In this document: piece by piece, positions 56,261-64,000 of the stretch | How the letters are laid out: each line of letters opens with the position of its first letter | How positions within the stretch are numbered: position 1 is the first letter of the stretch | Assembly (NCBI RefSeq): GCF_014635245.1 | Contig: NZ_BMCP01000001.1 | Span: 1,302,001-1,366,000, forward strand | Direction of reading: 5' to 3' | Source of the DNA: Agaricicola taiwanensis | GTDB taxonomy: Bacteria; Pseudomonadota; Alphaproteobacteria; Rhizobiales; Methylopilaceae | DNA length: 64,000 nt | Program-made: the position numbers and the translations under genes | The notes under the pieces: generated by a model | Database searches by the model: none | The model's input: the letters and a program-made list of their open reading frames with translations, nothing else | What the model was told of the DNA's origin: nothing

Positions 56261-56860
56261 TCAGACAGGCGGCGGTTCCCGCTTTCCGAACAGATCCAGC
56301 GGAGCGGTGGTTTTGACGGCCCACGCAAGATCCTGGGCGACGTCGAAAGCGAACGATCGTGGAACCAGCACCAGCCAGGAGACCACGCCTGCTGCCTCAC
56401 GTAAGAGAGTGACGGGAATGTCATTCAGCGTGGTGGCCCGCGCTTGCAGCGGGGCAACAGCTGTAAGATCGAGCGGACAAAGACGCGCCAGAACCTCGGG
56501 GGCGCTGGCGCCCACCAGCCGAAGCGCCGCCACCGCACCCGTCAGCTCGGCGATGACCGCCTTTTTGCCGCAGGTCATGGTGAAATCGGCCGCGACCTTC
56601 GTTGCCTCGATACGTGGCAGCAGAAGCCACCAGCGGTCTGGGCCCCGCCAGATCAGGCGCAAGTGATCATTGCCCGTGCTGCTCCAAGGCTCGGAAGGTG
56701 GGGGGGAGCCGGTCAGCGCCCTGATCGCTTTGCTCAGGGATCGGTCGCTTCTCTGACCCCGGATTTCGATAAACCCGGGATCTTCGATCGTTACCAGAGC
56801 GATCGTCTGTCCGGTGACCAGAGAGCGCGGTCCGTCGAGCGTTTCGGTCCATTGCAGCAT
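56261..56860 (-). CDS. soxG: Sarcosine oxidase gamma subunit SoxG
   Basis: A 199-residue protein of the SoxG family, the gamma subunit of heterotetrameric sarcosine oxidase. Features are the IWRGPDRWWLLLP segment near 70, MTCGKKAVIAELTGAVAALR near 95 and PVTLLREAAGVVSWLVLVPR near 150. Its ATG overlaps the soxA stop by one base (TGATG). It is the last gene of soxBDAG. Confidence 0.93.
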   Translation of the reverse strand: MLQWTETLDGPRSLVTGQTIALVTIEDPGFIEIRGQRSDRSLSKAIRALTGSPPPSEPWSSTGNDHLRLIWRGPDRWWLLLPRIEATKVAADFTMTCGKKAVIAELTGAVAALRLVGASAPEVLARLCPLDLTAVAPLQARATTLNDIPVTLLREAAGVVSWLVLVPRSFAFDVAQDLAWAVKTTAPLDLFGKREPPPV

Positions 56861-59850
56861 CAGGGCCTCGCTTTCAGGAACCCAGGCTCGGTGACCTGTG
56901 CCTGCCGCGCCTCACCGGCATGGAAAAAGGTCACGGTCTTGCCGATGCGGGAACGGCCGTTGGCAATCAGCGCGAGGGCCACGGCACGGCCAGCGGCGGG
57001 GCTGAATCCCGATGAGGTGATGTGGCCGGAGGTCCGGCGTGGCGGGGAGGCGGCTGGTGTTTCCACGATCTGCGTGCCGGGTGCGGGCACGACGGTGGCG
57101 TCCTCCGGAATGAGGCCAACCAGCTGCTTGCGCTTGGCCCTCGTGAGATCGGCACGCATCAGGCCGTGCTTGCCGATGAAGTCCGCCTTCTGCGCCGACA
57201 CCAGATGGCCCAGCCCCAGATCGAATGGCGTGACAGTGCCGTCGGTCTCGTGCCCGATGGCGATATGGCCGGCCTCCAGCCGAAGCCGTTCCAGCGTCTG
57301 CAGCCCGAAGGGGGTTGCACCTTTCTCTCGCAGAAGAGACCAGAGCGCGGGCGTACGACCCGTGGGAACGGCGATTTCAAACGACCGCTCTCCGGTATAG
57401 CGCGTGCGAAGAACGCGGGCTGGGGAGTTCGCCAAAAGACCTTCCGCGACGGACCGACCGGCCAGGAGTTCGGCGCCGCCCTCGATCGTTTCCAGGACCT
57501 CTCTCGCCTGCGGCCCTGACAGGAGGAACTGGCCCCAGCGCTCCGTCTCATCGATCACATGAACATCGAGGCCCGGCCATTCAGTCTGCCGCCAGCGCTC
57601 CAGGTGAGCTCTGGTCTTCTCGGCGCGAGCCGTGGTGGTCGTGAGCAGATAGCGATTGGGAGCCAGGCAGGCGACCACCCCGTCATCGATGACAAATCCG
57701 CCATCGTCGAGCAGCAGCGCGTAACGCGCCGCACCGGGTAACATATCCCCCACATCGGTTGAGAGGATCAGGTCCAAAAAGCGCGCGGCATCGGATCCCG
57801 CCATCAGGAACTTGCCGAGCGTCGAGACGTCCATCACGCCCACATTGGACCGTACCATGCGCGCCTCGCGGCGGACCGCCTCTTCCTCACCTTCGCCCAC
57901 CTGAGGGTAACAGGACGGCCGCTGCCACAGTTCGGAAGAATCCCGCAGGGAGGTCTCGCCCGCGATCAACGTTTCGATCGGCGAGCGCCTGATCGGCCGG
58001 AATCCTCGACCCTGCCGAGGCCCGGCGATCACGCCGAAGGATATCGGCGTCCAGGGCGGACGGAAGGTCACATGCGGCTGCCGTTCAATGTCGATGCCCG
58101 TCAGTTTGGCTAGCACCACGGCGGCATTGGCATGCGTGGTCTTGCCCTGATCCGGCCCGAGGCCAAGCGCGGTATAGCGCTTCACATGTTCCGCATCGCG
58201 ATAACCCTCGCGAACGGCGATCCTGAGATCCCCGACGGTGACGTCATTGTGGAAGTCCACGAAGGCACGCGCCTCTTCCGATCTCCTGGCGGTGTCGGGG
58301 AGCATGCCGACGGGCTCAGCGGGATCATCACGCGTCACGTCAATGTCAGCGGCTATCCGATTCAAGGGACTCTTCTTTCCAGCCTTCAACCTGAGCGCTG
58401 CAGCCTCGCCCGCCTGCCAGCCTTGCGCCGCCACATCGGCGGCGTTGAAGGCTCCGTTGGCCGCGCCCACGACATGAACACCGGCGGGAAGATCGCCGGG
58501 CCGATAGGCGCCGAGCGCCGCATCGAAGGGCAGCCGAGTGCCGAGGTTGCCGATGAGCTGCGCCGCCGGGCTCCAGCCTCCCGACATCAACACCGTGTCG
58601 CAGAAGATCTCGCGTTTGAGCGCTGGGCCCTCGATCACCAACCGGTTGGCAACCGTGACGCTGTCGATGCTGGCGCCGCCCCAGATGGATCCCACGGCGA
58701 CCGGTGCCGATCCGTGAGACACACGAAGGCCCATGGCTTTCCCGATATCGACCATGGGCGAATCCGGTCGGAGCCGGAGGTCGACCACGAGTTCGACGTC
58801 GACACCGGCGGCGTTAAGATCGAGCGCGGTGCGATAGCCCTCATCGCCTGAGGTCACCACCACGGCATGTTGGCCGGGCGCCACGGCGTAGCGCCGCAGG
58901 TTCAGCCGCGCGGCGGTTGCCAGCATGATGCCCGGGCGGTCGTTGTCGGGGAAGACGAGCGGCTTTTCATGCGCGCCGGTGGCGACGACGGTTTCGCGCG
59001 CGCGCACCTTCCACAGCCGCTCGCGCGGCACGTCGGGGCCGCTTGGGCCGGAAAGCTTTTCAACCAGCCAGGAATAGCCGTGCTCGTGGAGGGCGACCAC
59101 AGGCGCTTGCGTCAGGATATGCACGTTCGGCAGGGCGGCCAGCGCGGCCACCCGCGCCCTGATCCAGTCGAGGAGAAAAAGACCATCGATGGAGCCGTCG
59201 TAACCATCGGCGATGCCGCCGAGGCGCGACGTTTCCTCGGCAAGGAGGACGGTCAGGCCCTCGGCCGCCGCAGCCTCCGCCGCACAGATGCCGGCAAGCC
59301 CGCCGCCCGCCACCAGCACATCGACATGAAGATGGACATGTTCGTAGCGATCGTCAGGAGCTGTCGCCGGCGCCCGGCCCAGCCCCCCTGCCTTTCGGAT
59401 CAGGCGCTCATAGAAGGGCCAGAGCTTGGCCGGCCATTTGAAGGTCTTGTAGTAGAAGCCCGGCGGCAGCAGCGGCTTCATCAGATTGGTGAAGCCGGCG
59501 ATATCGCGCCTCAGGCTCGGCCATCGGTTCTGGCTTTCCACCACCATGCCCGGTGTGACCGAGACCATGGTGGCCCGCAGGTTCGGTGTCCGGTGGCCGG
59601 CTTCCTCGACCGTGACGAGGGCGTTGGGCTCCTCCGCTCCGATGCCGAGCGTACCCCGCGGACGATGAAGCTTGAAACTGCGTCCGGCGATCTTCAATCC
59701 GTTGGCGAGGAGGGCACTGGCCACCGTATCTCCGGCAACACCCGTCAGGCGTCGGCCGTCAAACCGGAAGTCAAGTGGCTGACTGCGGTCGATCAGGCGG
59801 CCGAAGCGCGTGCCCGGTTGATCCTTGATGCGGTGGGGAGGGGCTTTCAT
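56860..59850 (-). CDS. soxA: Sarcosine oxidase alpha subunit SoxA
   Basis: A 996-residue alpha subunit. An N-terminal ferredoxin-like domain (LDFRFDGRRLTGVAGDTVAS) is followed by a dinucleotide-binding motif (VAGGGLAGICAAEAAAAEGL near 175-195) and a C-terminal folate-binding GcvT-like domain (about 600-996, with FDLGLGHLVSAQKADFIGK). The complex demethylates sarcosine to glycine and passes the methyl group to tetrahydrofolate. ATG at 59850 overlaps the soxD stop by four bases and begins the family N-terminus; the frame is open further but inside soxD. Confidence 0.96.
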   Translation of the reverse strand: MKAPPHRIKDQPGTRFGRLIDRSQPLDFRFDGRRLTGVAGDTVASALLANGLKIAGRSFKLHRPRGTLGIGAEEPNALVTVEEAGHRTPNLRATMVSVTPGMVVESQNRWPSLRRDIAGFTNLMKPLLPPGFYYKTFKWPAKLWPFYERLIRKAGGLGRAPATAPDDRYEHVHLHVDVLVAGGGLAGICAAEAAAAEGLTVLLAEETSRLGGIADGYDGSIDGLFLLDWIRARVAALAALPNVHILTQAPVVALHEHGYSWLVEKLSGPSGPDVPRERLWKVRARETVVATGAHEKPLVFPDNDRPGIMLATAARLNLRRYAVAPGQHAVVVTSGDEGYRTALDLNAAGVDVELVVDLRLRPDSPMVDIGKAMGLRVSHGSAPVAVGSIWGGASIDSVTVANRLVIEGPALKREIFCDTVLMSGGWSPAAQLIGNLGTRLPFDAALGAYRPGDLPAGVHVVGAANGAFNAADVAAQGWQAGEAAALRLKAGKKSPLNRIAADIDVTRDDPAEPVGMLPDTARRSEEARAFVDFHNDVTVGDLRIAVREGYRDAEHVKRYTALGLGPDQGKTTHANAAVVLAKLTGIDIERQPHVTFRPPWTPISFGVIAGPRQGRGFRPIRRSPIETLIAGETSLRDSSELWQRPSCYPQVGEGEEEAVRREARMVRSNVGVMDVSTLGKFLMAGSDAARFLDLILSTDVGDMLPGAARYALLLDDGGFVIDDGVVACLAPNRYLLTTTTARAEKTRAHLERWRQTEWPGLDVHVIDETERWGQFLLSGPQAREVLETIEGGAELLAGRSVAEGLLANSPARVLRTRYTGERSFEIAVPTGRTPALWSLLREKGATPFGLQTLERLRLEAGHIAIGHETDGTVTPFDLGLGHLVSAQKADFIGKHGLMRADLTRAKRKQLVGLIPEDATVVPAPGTQIVETPAASPPRRTSGHITSSGFSPAAGRAVALALIANGRSRIGKTVTFFHAGEARQAQVTEPGFLKARP

Positions 59851-60143
59851 GCCGCACCCTCCGGCAAGGCTGGCGGAGCGTCGCCGATCCGATAGGCCGA
59901 TGCGATCTCGTTTGTTTCGGAATGGCGGAGCAGCACGAACCAGCTGTTGCAGCCATGGCAGAGCCATTGCTCACGGCACCAGCCGCGTGCGCTGGGCACG
60001 AGGTTGAGGTACTCGCCCAACCGTTCCGGCGATACATAGGAGGGGTCAAGGCTCTGCGGCCTCGTGACATGAGCATCGCCCCCGCAGGTAAAGGCGTGCT
60101 CATCGGCGGAAATCGTGCAGACGGGGCAGGTGAGGAGGAGCAT
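59847..60143 (-). CDS. soxD: Sarcosine oxidase delta subunit SoxD
   Basis: A 98-residue zinc-binding subunit. The N-terminus MLLLTCPVC and the later EQWLCHGCNSWF carry the cysteine pairs, and DPSYVSPERLGEYLNLVPS is typical for SoxD. ATG at 60143 is 13 bases after the soxB stop; the frame is open further upstream, inside soxB, but that segment is a shadow. The stop overlaps soxA. Confidence 0.93.
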   Translation of the reverse strand: MLLLTCPVCTISADEHAFTCGGDAHVTRPQSLDPSYVSPERLGEYLNLVPSARGWCREQWLCHGCNSWFVLLRHSETNEIASAYRIGDAPPALPEGAA

Positions 60144-60156
60144 GTGGAGAGCCTGC

Positions 60157-61410
60157 TCAGTGCGCCACGGCGGCGGCCGCATCTTCATCGATGACGCGGC
60201 CGTCCTGGAAGCGGTCGATGCCGAAGGGAGCCGCGATCGGATGAGGACGCCCGTTGGCGAGGGAGGCCGCGAAGACATAGCCCGAACCAGGGATAGCCTT
60301 GAAGCCGCCCGTGCCCCAGCCGCAGTTGAGCCAGAGGTTGGCAGGCCCCGCAGGTCCGATGATGGGCGAGCGATCCGAGGTCATGTCCACCGTGCCTGCC
60401 CATTGCCGCATCATCTTCAACCGCGCGAAGGAGGGGAACAGCTCCACCATGGCGGCCGCCGATTCCTCGATCCGGGGCGGCGCTCCCCTGCGGCTGTGAT
60501 CGATCTGGCTGTCGGTCCCGCCACCGATGACGAGCTCGCCCTTGTCGGACTGGCTCACGTAGCCATGCACGGCGCCGGCCATCACCACGACATCGAGGAC
60601 GGGTTTGATCGGCTCCGAAACCAGCGCCTGCAGTGTCTGCGCCCTGAGCGGCAGCCGCACGCCGGCACTGGCCGTGATCTCGGCGCTGGCCGAGGCAGCC
60701 GTCACGGCGACGGTGCCGGCAAGGACCGTGCCCTTCGTCGTGGCGACACCGACGACCTTGTCGCCTTCGGAGACGAGATGGGTCACGGCACAGTTCTCCA
60801 CGATGTCGACGCCGAGTTGCGAGGCACCGCGCGCATAGCCCCAGGCCACCGCATCATGCCGCGCGGTCCCGCCTCGTGGCTGATAAAGCGCGCCGAGGAT
60901 CGGATAGCGGCTCCGCGAATCCTCCGCCAGCATCGGCACATGCTTGCGAATCTCCTGTGGTGGGATCAGCCAGCTGTCGATGCCGAAGTGGCGGTTCGCG
61001 TCGGCGATCCGCGTCAGTTGATCGAGTTCGTGCCGTGTCTGCGCCAGGCTGACGAGGCCGCGCCCGGAAAACAAAACGTTGAAGCCCAGTTCCTGGGTCA
61101 GGTTCTCGTAGAGTTTATGCGCAAGCCCATAAAGCGCCATGCTTTCCGGTTGCAGATAGTTGGAGCGGATGATGGTGGTGTTGCGACCGGTATTGCCGCC
61201 GCCGATCCAGTCCTTCTCGATCACGCAGACGTTGGTGATGCCGAACTCGGCGGCGAGATAATAGGCTGTCGCCAGGCCATGACCGCCTCCGCCGATCACC
61301 ACGACGTCGTAGCGGTCGCGCAGATCGGCCTTGCGCCACGCCGGCTTCCAGCCGCGGTGGTTTCGCAAGGCCTCTCGCATGATGGAAAGAAAGGAATAGC
61401 GGCGCGTCAC
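60157..61410 (-). CDS. soxB: Sarcosine oxidase beta subunit SoxB
   Basis: A 417-residue FAD/FMN-binding beta subunit. The dinucleotide motif VVIGGGGHGLATAYYLA is near 36, and RHDAVAWGYARGA near 185 contains the histidine position used for covalent FMN in this family. The final GCGWGTGGFKAIPGSGYVFA segment is diagnostic. GTG at 61410 is the start and leads the soxBDAG operon. No serine hydroxymethyltransferase, purU or folD gene accompanies it in the window; the divergent ccmI gene begins 159 bases away. Sarcosine as substrate follows from the family, not from context. Confidence 0.96.
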   Translation of the reverse strand: MTRRYSFLSIMREALRNHRGWKPAWRKADLRDRYDVVVIGGGGHGLATAYYLAAEFGITNVCVIEKDWIGGGNTGRNTTIIRSNYLQPESMALYGLAHKLYENLTQELGFNVLFSGRGLVSLAQTRHELDQLTRIADANRHFGIDSWLIPPQEIRKHVPMLAEDSRSRYPILGALYQPRGGTARHDAVAWGYARGASQLGVDIVENCAVTHLVSEGDKVVGVATTKGTVLAGTVAVTAASASAEITASAGVRLPLRAQTLQALVSEPIKPVLDVVVMAGAVHGYVSQSDKGELVIGGGTDSQIDHSRRGAPPRIEESAAAMVELFPSFARLKMMRQWAGTVDMTSDRSPIIGPAGPANLWLNCGWGTGGFKAIPGSGYVFAASLANGRPHPIAAPFGIDRFQDGRVIDEDAAAAVAH

Positions 61411-61569
61411 GGTGGGGCGTCGTTAAGCGGGAAAGGGTAAAACGAGCATGCAGGCGACAACACTAACCGGCGGTTCAGGCGGACGATAGCCCCCTCGGAC
61501 CGTTTCGCGCGACCCCATGTCACTCGCGCGGCGGCCCTGAAGCGGGTATCTCCGCGCTGAGAGGATCCA

Positions 61570-62388
61570 TTGAGCGCCCTTATTATCTTCGGCCTGATGA
61601 CGCTGTCGGCGATGTTCATGGTGCTGCTGCCGCTCGGCTGGCGGCAGCATGACATGGCCATCAGCGACGTGGATGTCTATCGCGCGCAGCTTGCGGAGGT
61701 TGAGCGGGCGCGCGCTCAAGGCACCGTCGCCGCTGAAGAGAGCGAGGGCCTTCGTGCCGAAGTCGCGCGGCGTCTTCTGCAGGCGGTGGACCGCGCCGGA
61801 CCGATCATGAGCGACGCGCTCTGGCGCCGCCGGCTGGCGGCGGTCATCGCCGTCGTGGGCGTTCCCATTGCGGCGGCCGTCATCTATGGCGCCTTCGGCA
61901 ATCCCGACATGCCCGATAGGCCGCGCGCCCAGCGGATGCAGCGCGCCATGGGCGACGAAACATCCGCCCTCATCGGCCGCGTTGAAAAGGTGCTTGAGCA
62001 GCGGCCGGATGATGGCCGGGGCTGGGACCTGCTGGCGCCGGTCTACCTCCGGGTGGGGCGGGCGACCGACGCGGCCAAGGCCTATGACAACGCCATCCGT
62101 CTCCTCGGCTCGTCCCCGGAGCGCGAGGCCGGACGAGGCGAGGCCCTGACCATCGAAGCCAAGGGTATCGTCACCCCGGAGGCGAGAGCCGCCTTTTCGC
62201 GGGCGGTTGAGAAAGATCCGGAAAACGCCCGGGCGCGCTACTTCCTGGCGCGCGCCAAGGCGCAGGATGGAGACCGGGCAGGGGCTGCGGCGGATATGAG
62301 GGCACTGCTTGCGGAAGGTTCGGAGGATGCCCCCTGGCGTTCTTTCGTGGAGCGCGCGATCGAGGAATTTGAAGGAGCCCGGCCATGA
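61570..62388 (+). CDS. ccmI: Cytochrome c maturation protein CcmI
   Basis: A 272-residue membrane protein with helices at about 3-21 and 89-110 and a periplasmic TPR part ([20 protein letters not shown] and [20 protein letters not shown]). CcmI presents apocytochrome c to the heme ligation complex CcmFH. The TTG start at 61570 follows GAGAGGATCCA. At 272 residues it is shorter than many CcmI proteins, with a reduced TPR domain. It overlaps ccmE by four bases (ATGA). Confidence 0.9.
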   Translation: MSALIIFGLMTLSAMFMVLLPLGWRQHDMAISDVDVYRAQLAEVERARAQGTVAAEESEGLRAEVARRLLQAVDRAGPIMSDALWRRRLAAVIAVVGVPIAAAVIYGAFGNPDMPDRPRAQRMQRAMGDETSALIGRVEKVLEQRPDDGRGWDLLAPVYLRVGRATDAAKAYDNAIRLLGSSPEREAGRGEALTIEAKGIVTPEARAAFSRAVEKDPENARARYFLARAKAQDGDRAGAAADMRALLAEGSEDAPWRSFVERAIEEFEGARP

Positions 62389-62828
62389 CGCGCAAGCAGC
62401 GGCGGCTGATCCTGATCGGCGCGGCGGGCGCCGTGCTGTCGCTGGCGCTCGCGCTGGTGCTCACGGCACTGCGCGATTCCATCGTGTTCTTCCGCACGCC
62501 GACCGAAGTGGCTTCGGGCGGCATCGACAGCGGTTCGCGCCTGCGGCTCGGCGGGCTCGTGGGCCAAGGCTCGATCGAGCGCGGCGAAAATCTCGCGATC
62601 CGCTTCAGCGTGACCGATGGCGGCAGCACGGTTCCGGTGTCCTACGTCGGGCTTCTGCCCGATCTTTTCCGCGAAGGCCAGGGCGTGGTGATCGAAGGCG
62701 TGCTGGAATCCGGCGGCACGGTCCGGGCCGATACGGTGCTGGCCAAGCACGACGAGAATTACATGCCGCGCGAGGTGGCGGACGCCCTCAAGGCACAGGG
62801 CGTCTGGAAGGGCGAGGGCGAAAGGTGA
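62385..62828 (+). CDS. ccmE: Cytochrome c maturation protein CcmE (heme chaperone)
   Basis: A 147-residue periplasmic heme chaperone anchored by an N-terminal helix (9-29). The covalent heme-binding histidine is H122 in [10 protein letters not shown], with the usual tyrosine four residues later. [14 protein letters not shown] is the conserved beta-barrel start. Its stop overlaps the ccmF GTG start by four bases. Confidence 0.96.
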   Translation: MTRKQRRLILIGAAGAVLSLALALVLTALRDSIVFFRTPTEVASGGIDSGSRLRLGGLVGQGSIERGENLAIRFSVTDGGSTVPVSYVGLLPDLFREGQGVVIEGVLESGGTVRADTVLAKHDENYMPREVADALKAQGVWKGEGER

Positions 62829-64000
62829 TCATCGAAGCCGGCCATTACGCGCTCGTTCTCGCGCTGGTCCTCAGTATCGTGCAGGGGGTCCTGCCGTTCT
62901 GGGGCGCGCGCGCCCATGATCGCACGCTCATTGAAACATCGGGGCCGATCGCGCTGGGTGTGCTCTTCTTCATCGCCGCCTCCTTCGCGGCCCTGACATG
63001 GGCCTATGTCGCCTCCGATTTCTCCGTGCTCAATGTCGTTCAGAACTCGCATTCGGCGAAGCCGCTGATCTACAAGATCTCGGGCGTCTGGGGGAACCAC
63101 GAAGGCTCCATGCTGCTCTGGGTCCTGATCCTGGCGCTTTTCGCCGCTCTGGTGGTCATCTTCGGCAGGCGCCTTCCGCCGGTGCTGCGTGCCGACGTGC
63201 TCGCGGTCCAGGGGTGGATCGCCGCCGCTTTTCTTGTCTTCATCATTGCGGCGTCCAATCCCTTCGCGCGGGTCAGCCCGCCTCCGATTGAGGGACAGGA
63301 CCTCAACCCTCTTCTGCAGGACATCGGCCTGGCGCTGCATCCGCCGCTGCTCTATCTCGGCTATGTCGGCTTCTCCATGTCCTTCGCCTTCGCCGTGGCG
63401 GCCCTCATCGAAGGTCGCATCGACGCAGCCTGGGCGCGCTGGGTGCGGCCCTGGACGCTGGCGGCCTGGATCTCGCTCACGCTCGGCATCGCGCTTGGCT
63501 CCTACTGGGCTTACTACGAGCTTGGCTGGGGCGGCTTCTGGTTCTGGGATCCGGTGGAAAACGCCTCGCTGCTGCCCTGGCTCGCGGGCACGGCGCTCCT
63601 GCACTCGGCACTCGTCGTGGAAAAGCGCGATGCGCTCAAAATCTGGACCGTGCTGCTCGCGATCCTTACCTTCTCGCTGTCGTTGCTGGGCACCTTCCTC
63701 GTACGCTCCGGCGTCCTTACCTCGGTTCATGCGTTTGCGGTCGATCCGCAGCGCGGACTGTTCATCCTGATCATCCTCGCCGTCTTCATCGGCGGATCGC
63801 TTTCGCTTTTCGCGGCAAGGGCGGGGGCGCTGAAGCCTGGTGGGCTGTTTTCGCCGATCAGCCGCGAAGGCGGGCTCGTCTTGAACAACCTGCTTCTGTC
63901 GGCGGTTACTGTCACGGTTCTCGTGGGGACGCTCTATCCACTGGCGCTGGAGGCGGTGACAGGGCACAAGATTTCGGTCGGCCCGCCCTTCTTCAACGCA
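62825..64000 (+). CDS. ccmF: Heme lyase CcmF, N-terminal part (cut by window end)
   Basis: 392 codons of CcmF, the large membrane heme lyase that attaches heme to apocytochrome c. Many transmembrane helices are present, with the tryptophan-rich [18 protein letters not shown] motif near residue 240 that binds heme from CcmE. GTG at 62825 overlaps the ccmE stop (GTGA) and begins [16 protein letters not shown], the usual start of the protein. The frame is open at base 64000. ccmH would be expected next, outside the window. Confidence 0.95.
   Translation, partial: MIIEAGHYALVLALVLSIVQGVLPFWGARAHDRTLIETSGPIALGVLFFIAASFAALTWAYVASDFSVLNVVQNSHSAKPLIYKISGVWGNHEGSMLLWVLILALFAALVVIFGRRLPPVLRADVLAVQGWIAAAFLVFIIAASNPFARVSPPPIEGQDLNPLLQDIGLALHPPLLYLGYVGFSMSFAFAVAALIEGRIDAAWARWVRPWTLAAWISLTLGIALGSYWAYYELGWGGFWFWDPVENASLLPWLAGTALLHSALVVEKRDALKIWTVLLAILTFSLSLLGTFLVRSGVLTSVHAFAVDPQRGLFILIILAVFIGGSLSLFAARAGALKPGGLFSPISREGGLVLNNLLLSAVTVTVLVGTLYPLALEAVTGHKISVGPPFFNA

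Noticed and set aside
62759..63967. 402-codon open frame on the minus strand
   Set aside because: Antisense to ccmF, rich in Arg, Asp, Glu and Gln as expected for the reverse of membrane-protein codons.

Overview
This window looks like chromosomal DNA from an alphaproteobacterium of the order Hyphomicrobiales (Rhizobiales). Support comes from high GC content, a MucR/Ros regulator, a FeuP/FeuQ-like two-component pair, a DivJ-like kinase, alphaproteobacterial DUF families (DUF1194, DUF1491, DUF2336, split DUF1254/DUF1214), a four-subunit sarcosine oxidase, and a promoter matching the EcfG general-stress sigma factor consensus. No tRNA, rRNA, CRISPR array, prophage or insertion sequence was seen. 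Species-level assignment is not possible from sequence reading alone.

Layout. (1) 1-8262: a catabolic and transport island with a tripartite tricarboxylate transporter (TctA, TctB, TctC), a LysR regulator, an enolase-superfamily enzyme, a D-2-hydroxyacid dehydrogenase and a ThDP-dependent enzyme that runs off the left edge. Three near-identical 16-bp motifs lie upstream of the three transcription units, each in the same orientation as its gene, which suggests one regulon. (2) 8418-9572: an MFS transporter. (3) 9573-26003: one tightly packed minus-strand operon, glgX-treZ-malQ::treY-glgE-treS::pep2-glgB, encoding both directions of a trehalose/alpha-glucan cycle, with two fused bifunctional proteins. 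(4) 26004-26422: a divergent intergenic region with a strong terminator and a candidate structured RNA or leader. (5) 26423-29072: amidoligase-like protein, DUF2934, beta-carbonic anhydrase and a lone receiver protein. (6) 28982-34705: a minus-strand chain, HerA-like ATPase - SH3 protein - M20 peptidase - folP - folB - folK - GFA protein. (7) 34854-40858: small secreted proteins including a tandem paralogous pair, sodB, an isochorismatase-like hydrolase, msrB, mucR and sufE. (8) 41025-50898: DivJ-like kinase with a peptidoglycan-binding protein and DUF1491, DUF2336, a 50-residue protein with a lipoprotein, DUF1254/DUF1214, a class A penicillin-binding protein, a YcgN-family protein and a serine hydrolase. 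(9) 51011-56249: small proteins, a FeuNPQ-like signalling unit, a glycine-zipper lipoprotein and an unrecognised 462-residue protein. (10) 56261-61410: soxBDAG sarcosine oxidase. (11) 61570-64000: ccmI-ccmE-ccmF cytochrome c maturation, running off the right edge.

How it works together. The glycan operon contains everything to turn trehalose into branched alpha-glucan (TreS, Pep2, GlgE, GlgB) and to return glucan to trehalose (GlgX, MalQ, TreY, TreZ), but no glgC, glgA or glgP was found in the window. The left island has the shape of an uptake and dehydration pathway for a hydroxy- or sugar acid; its substrate cannot be read from sequence.
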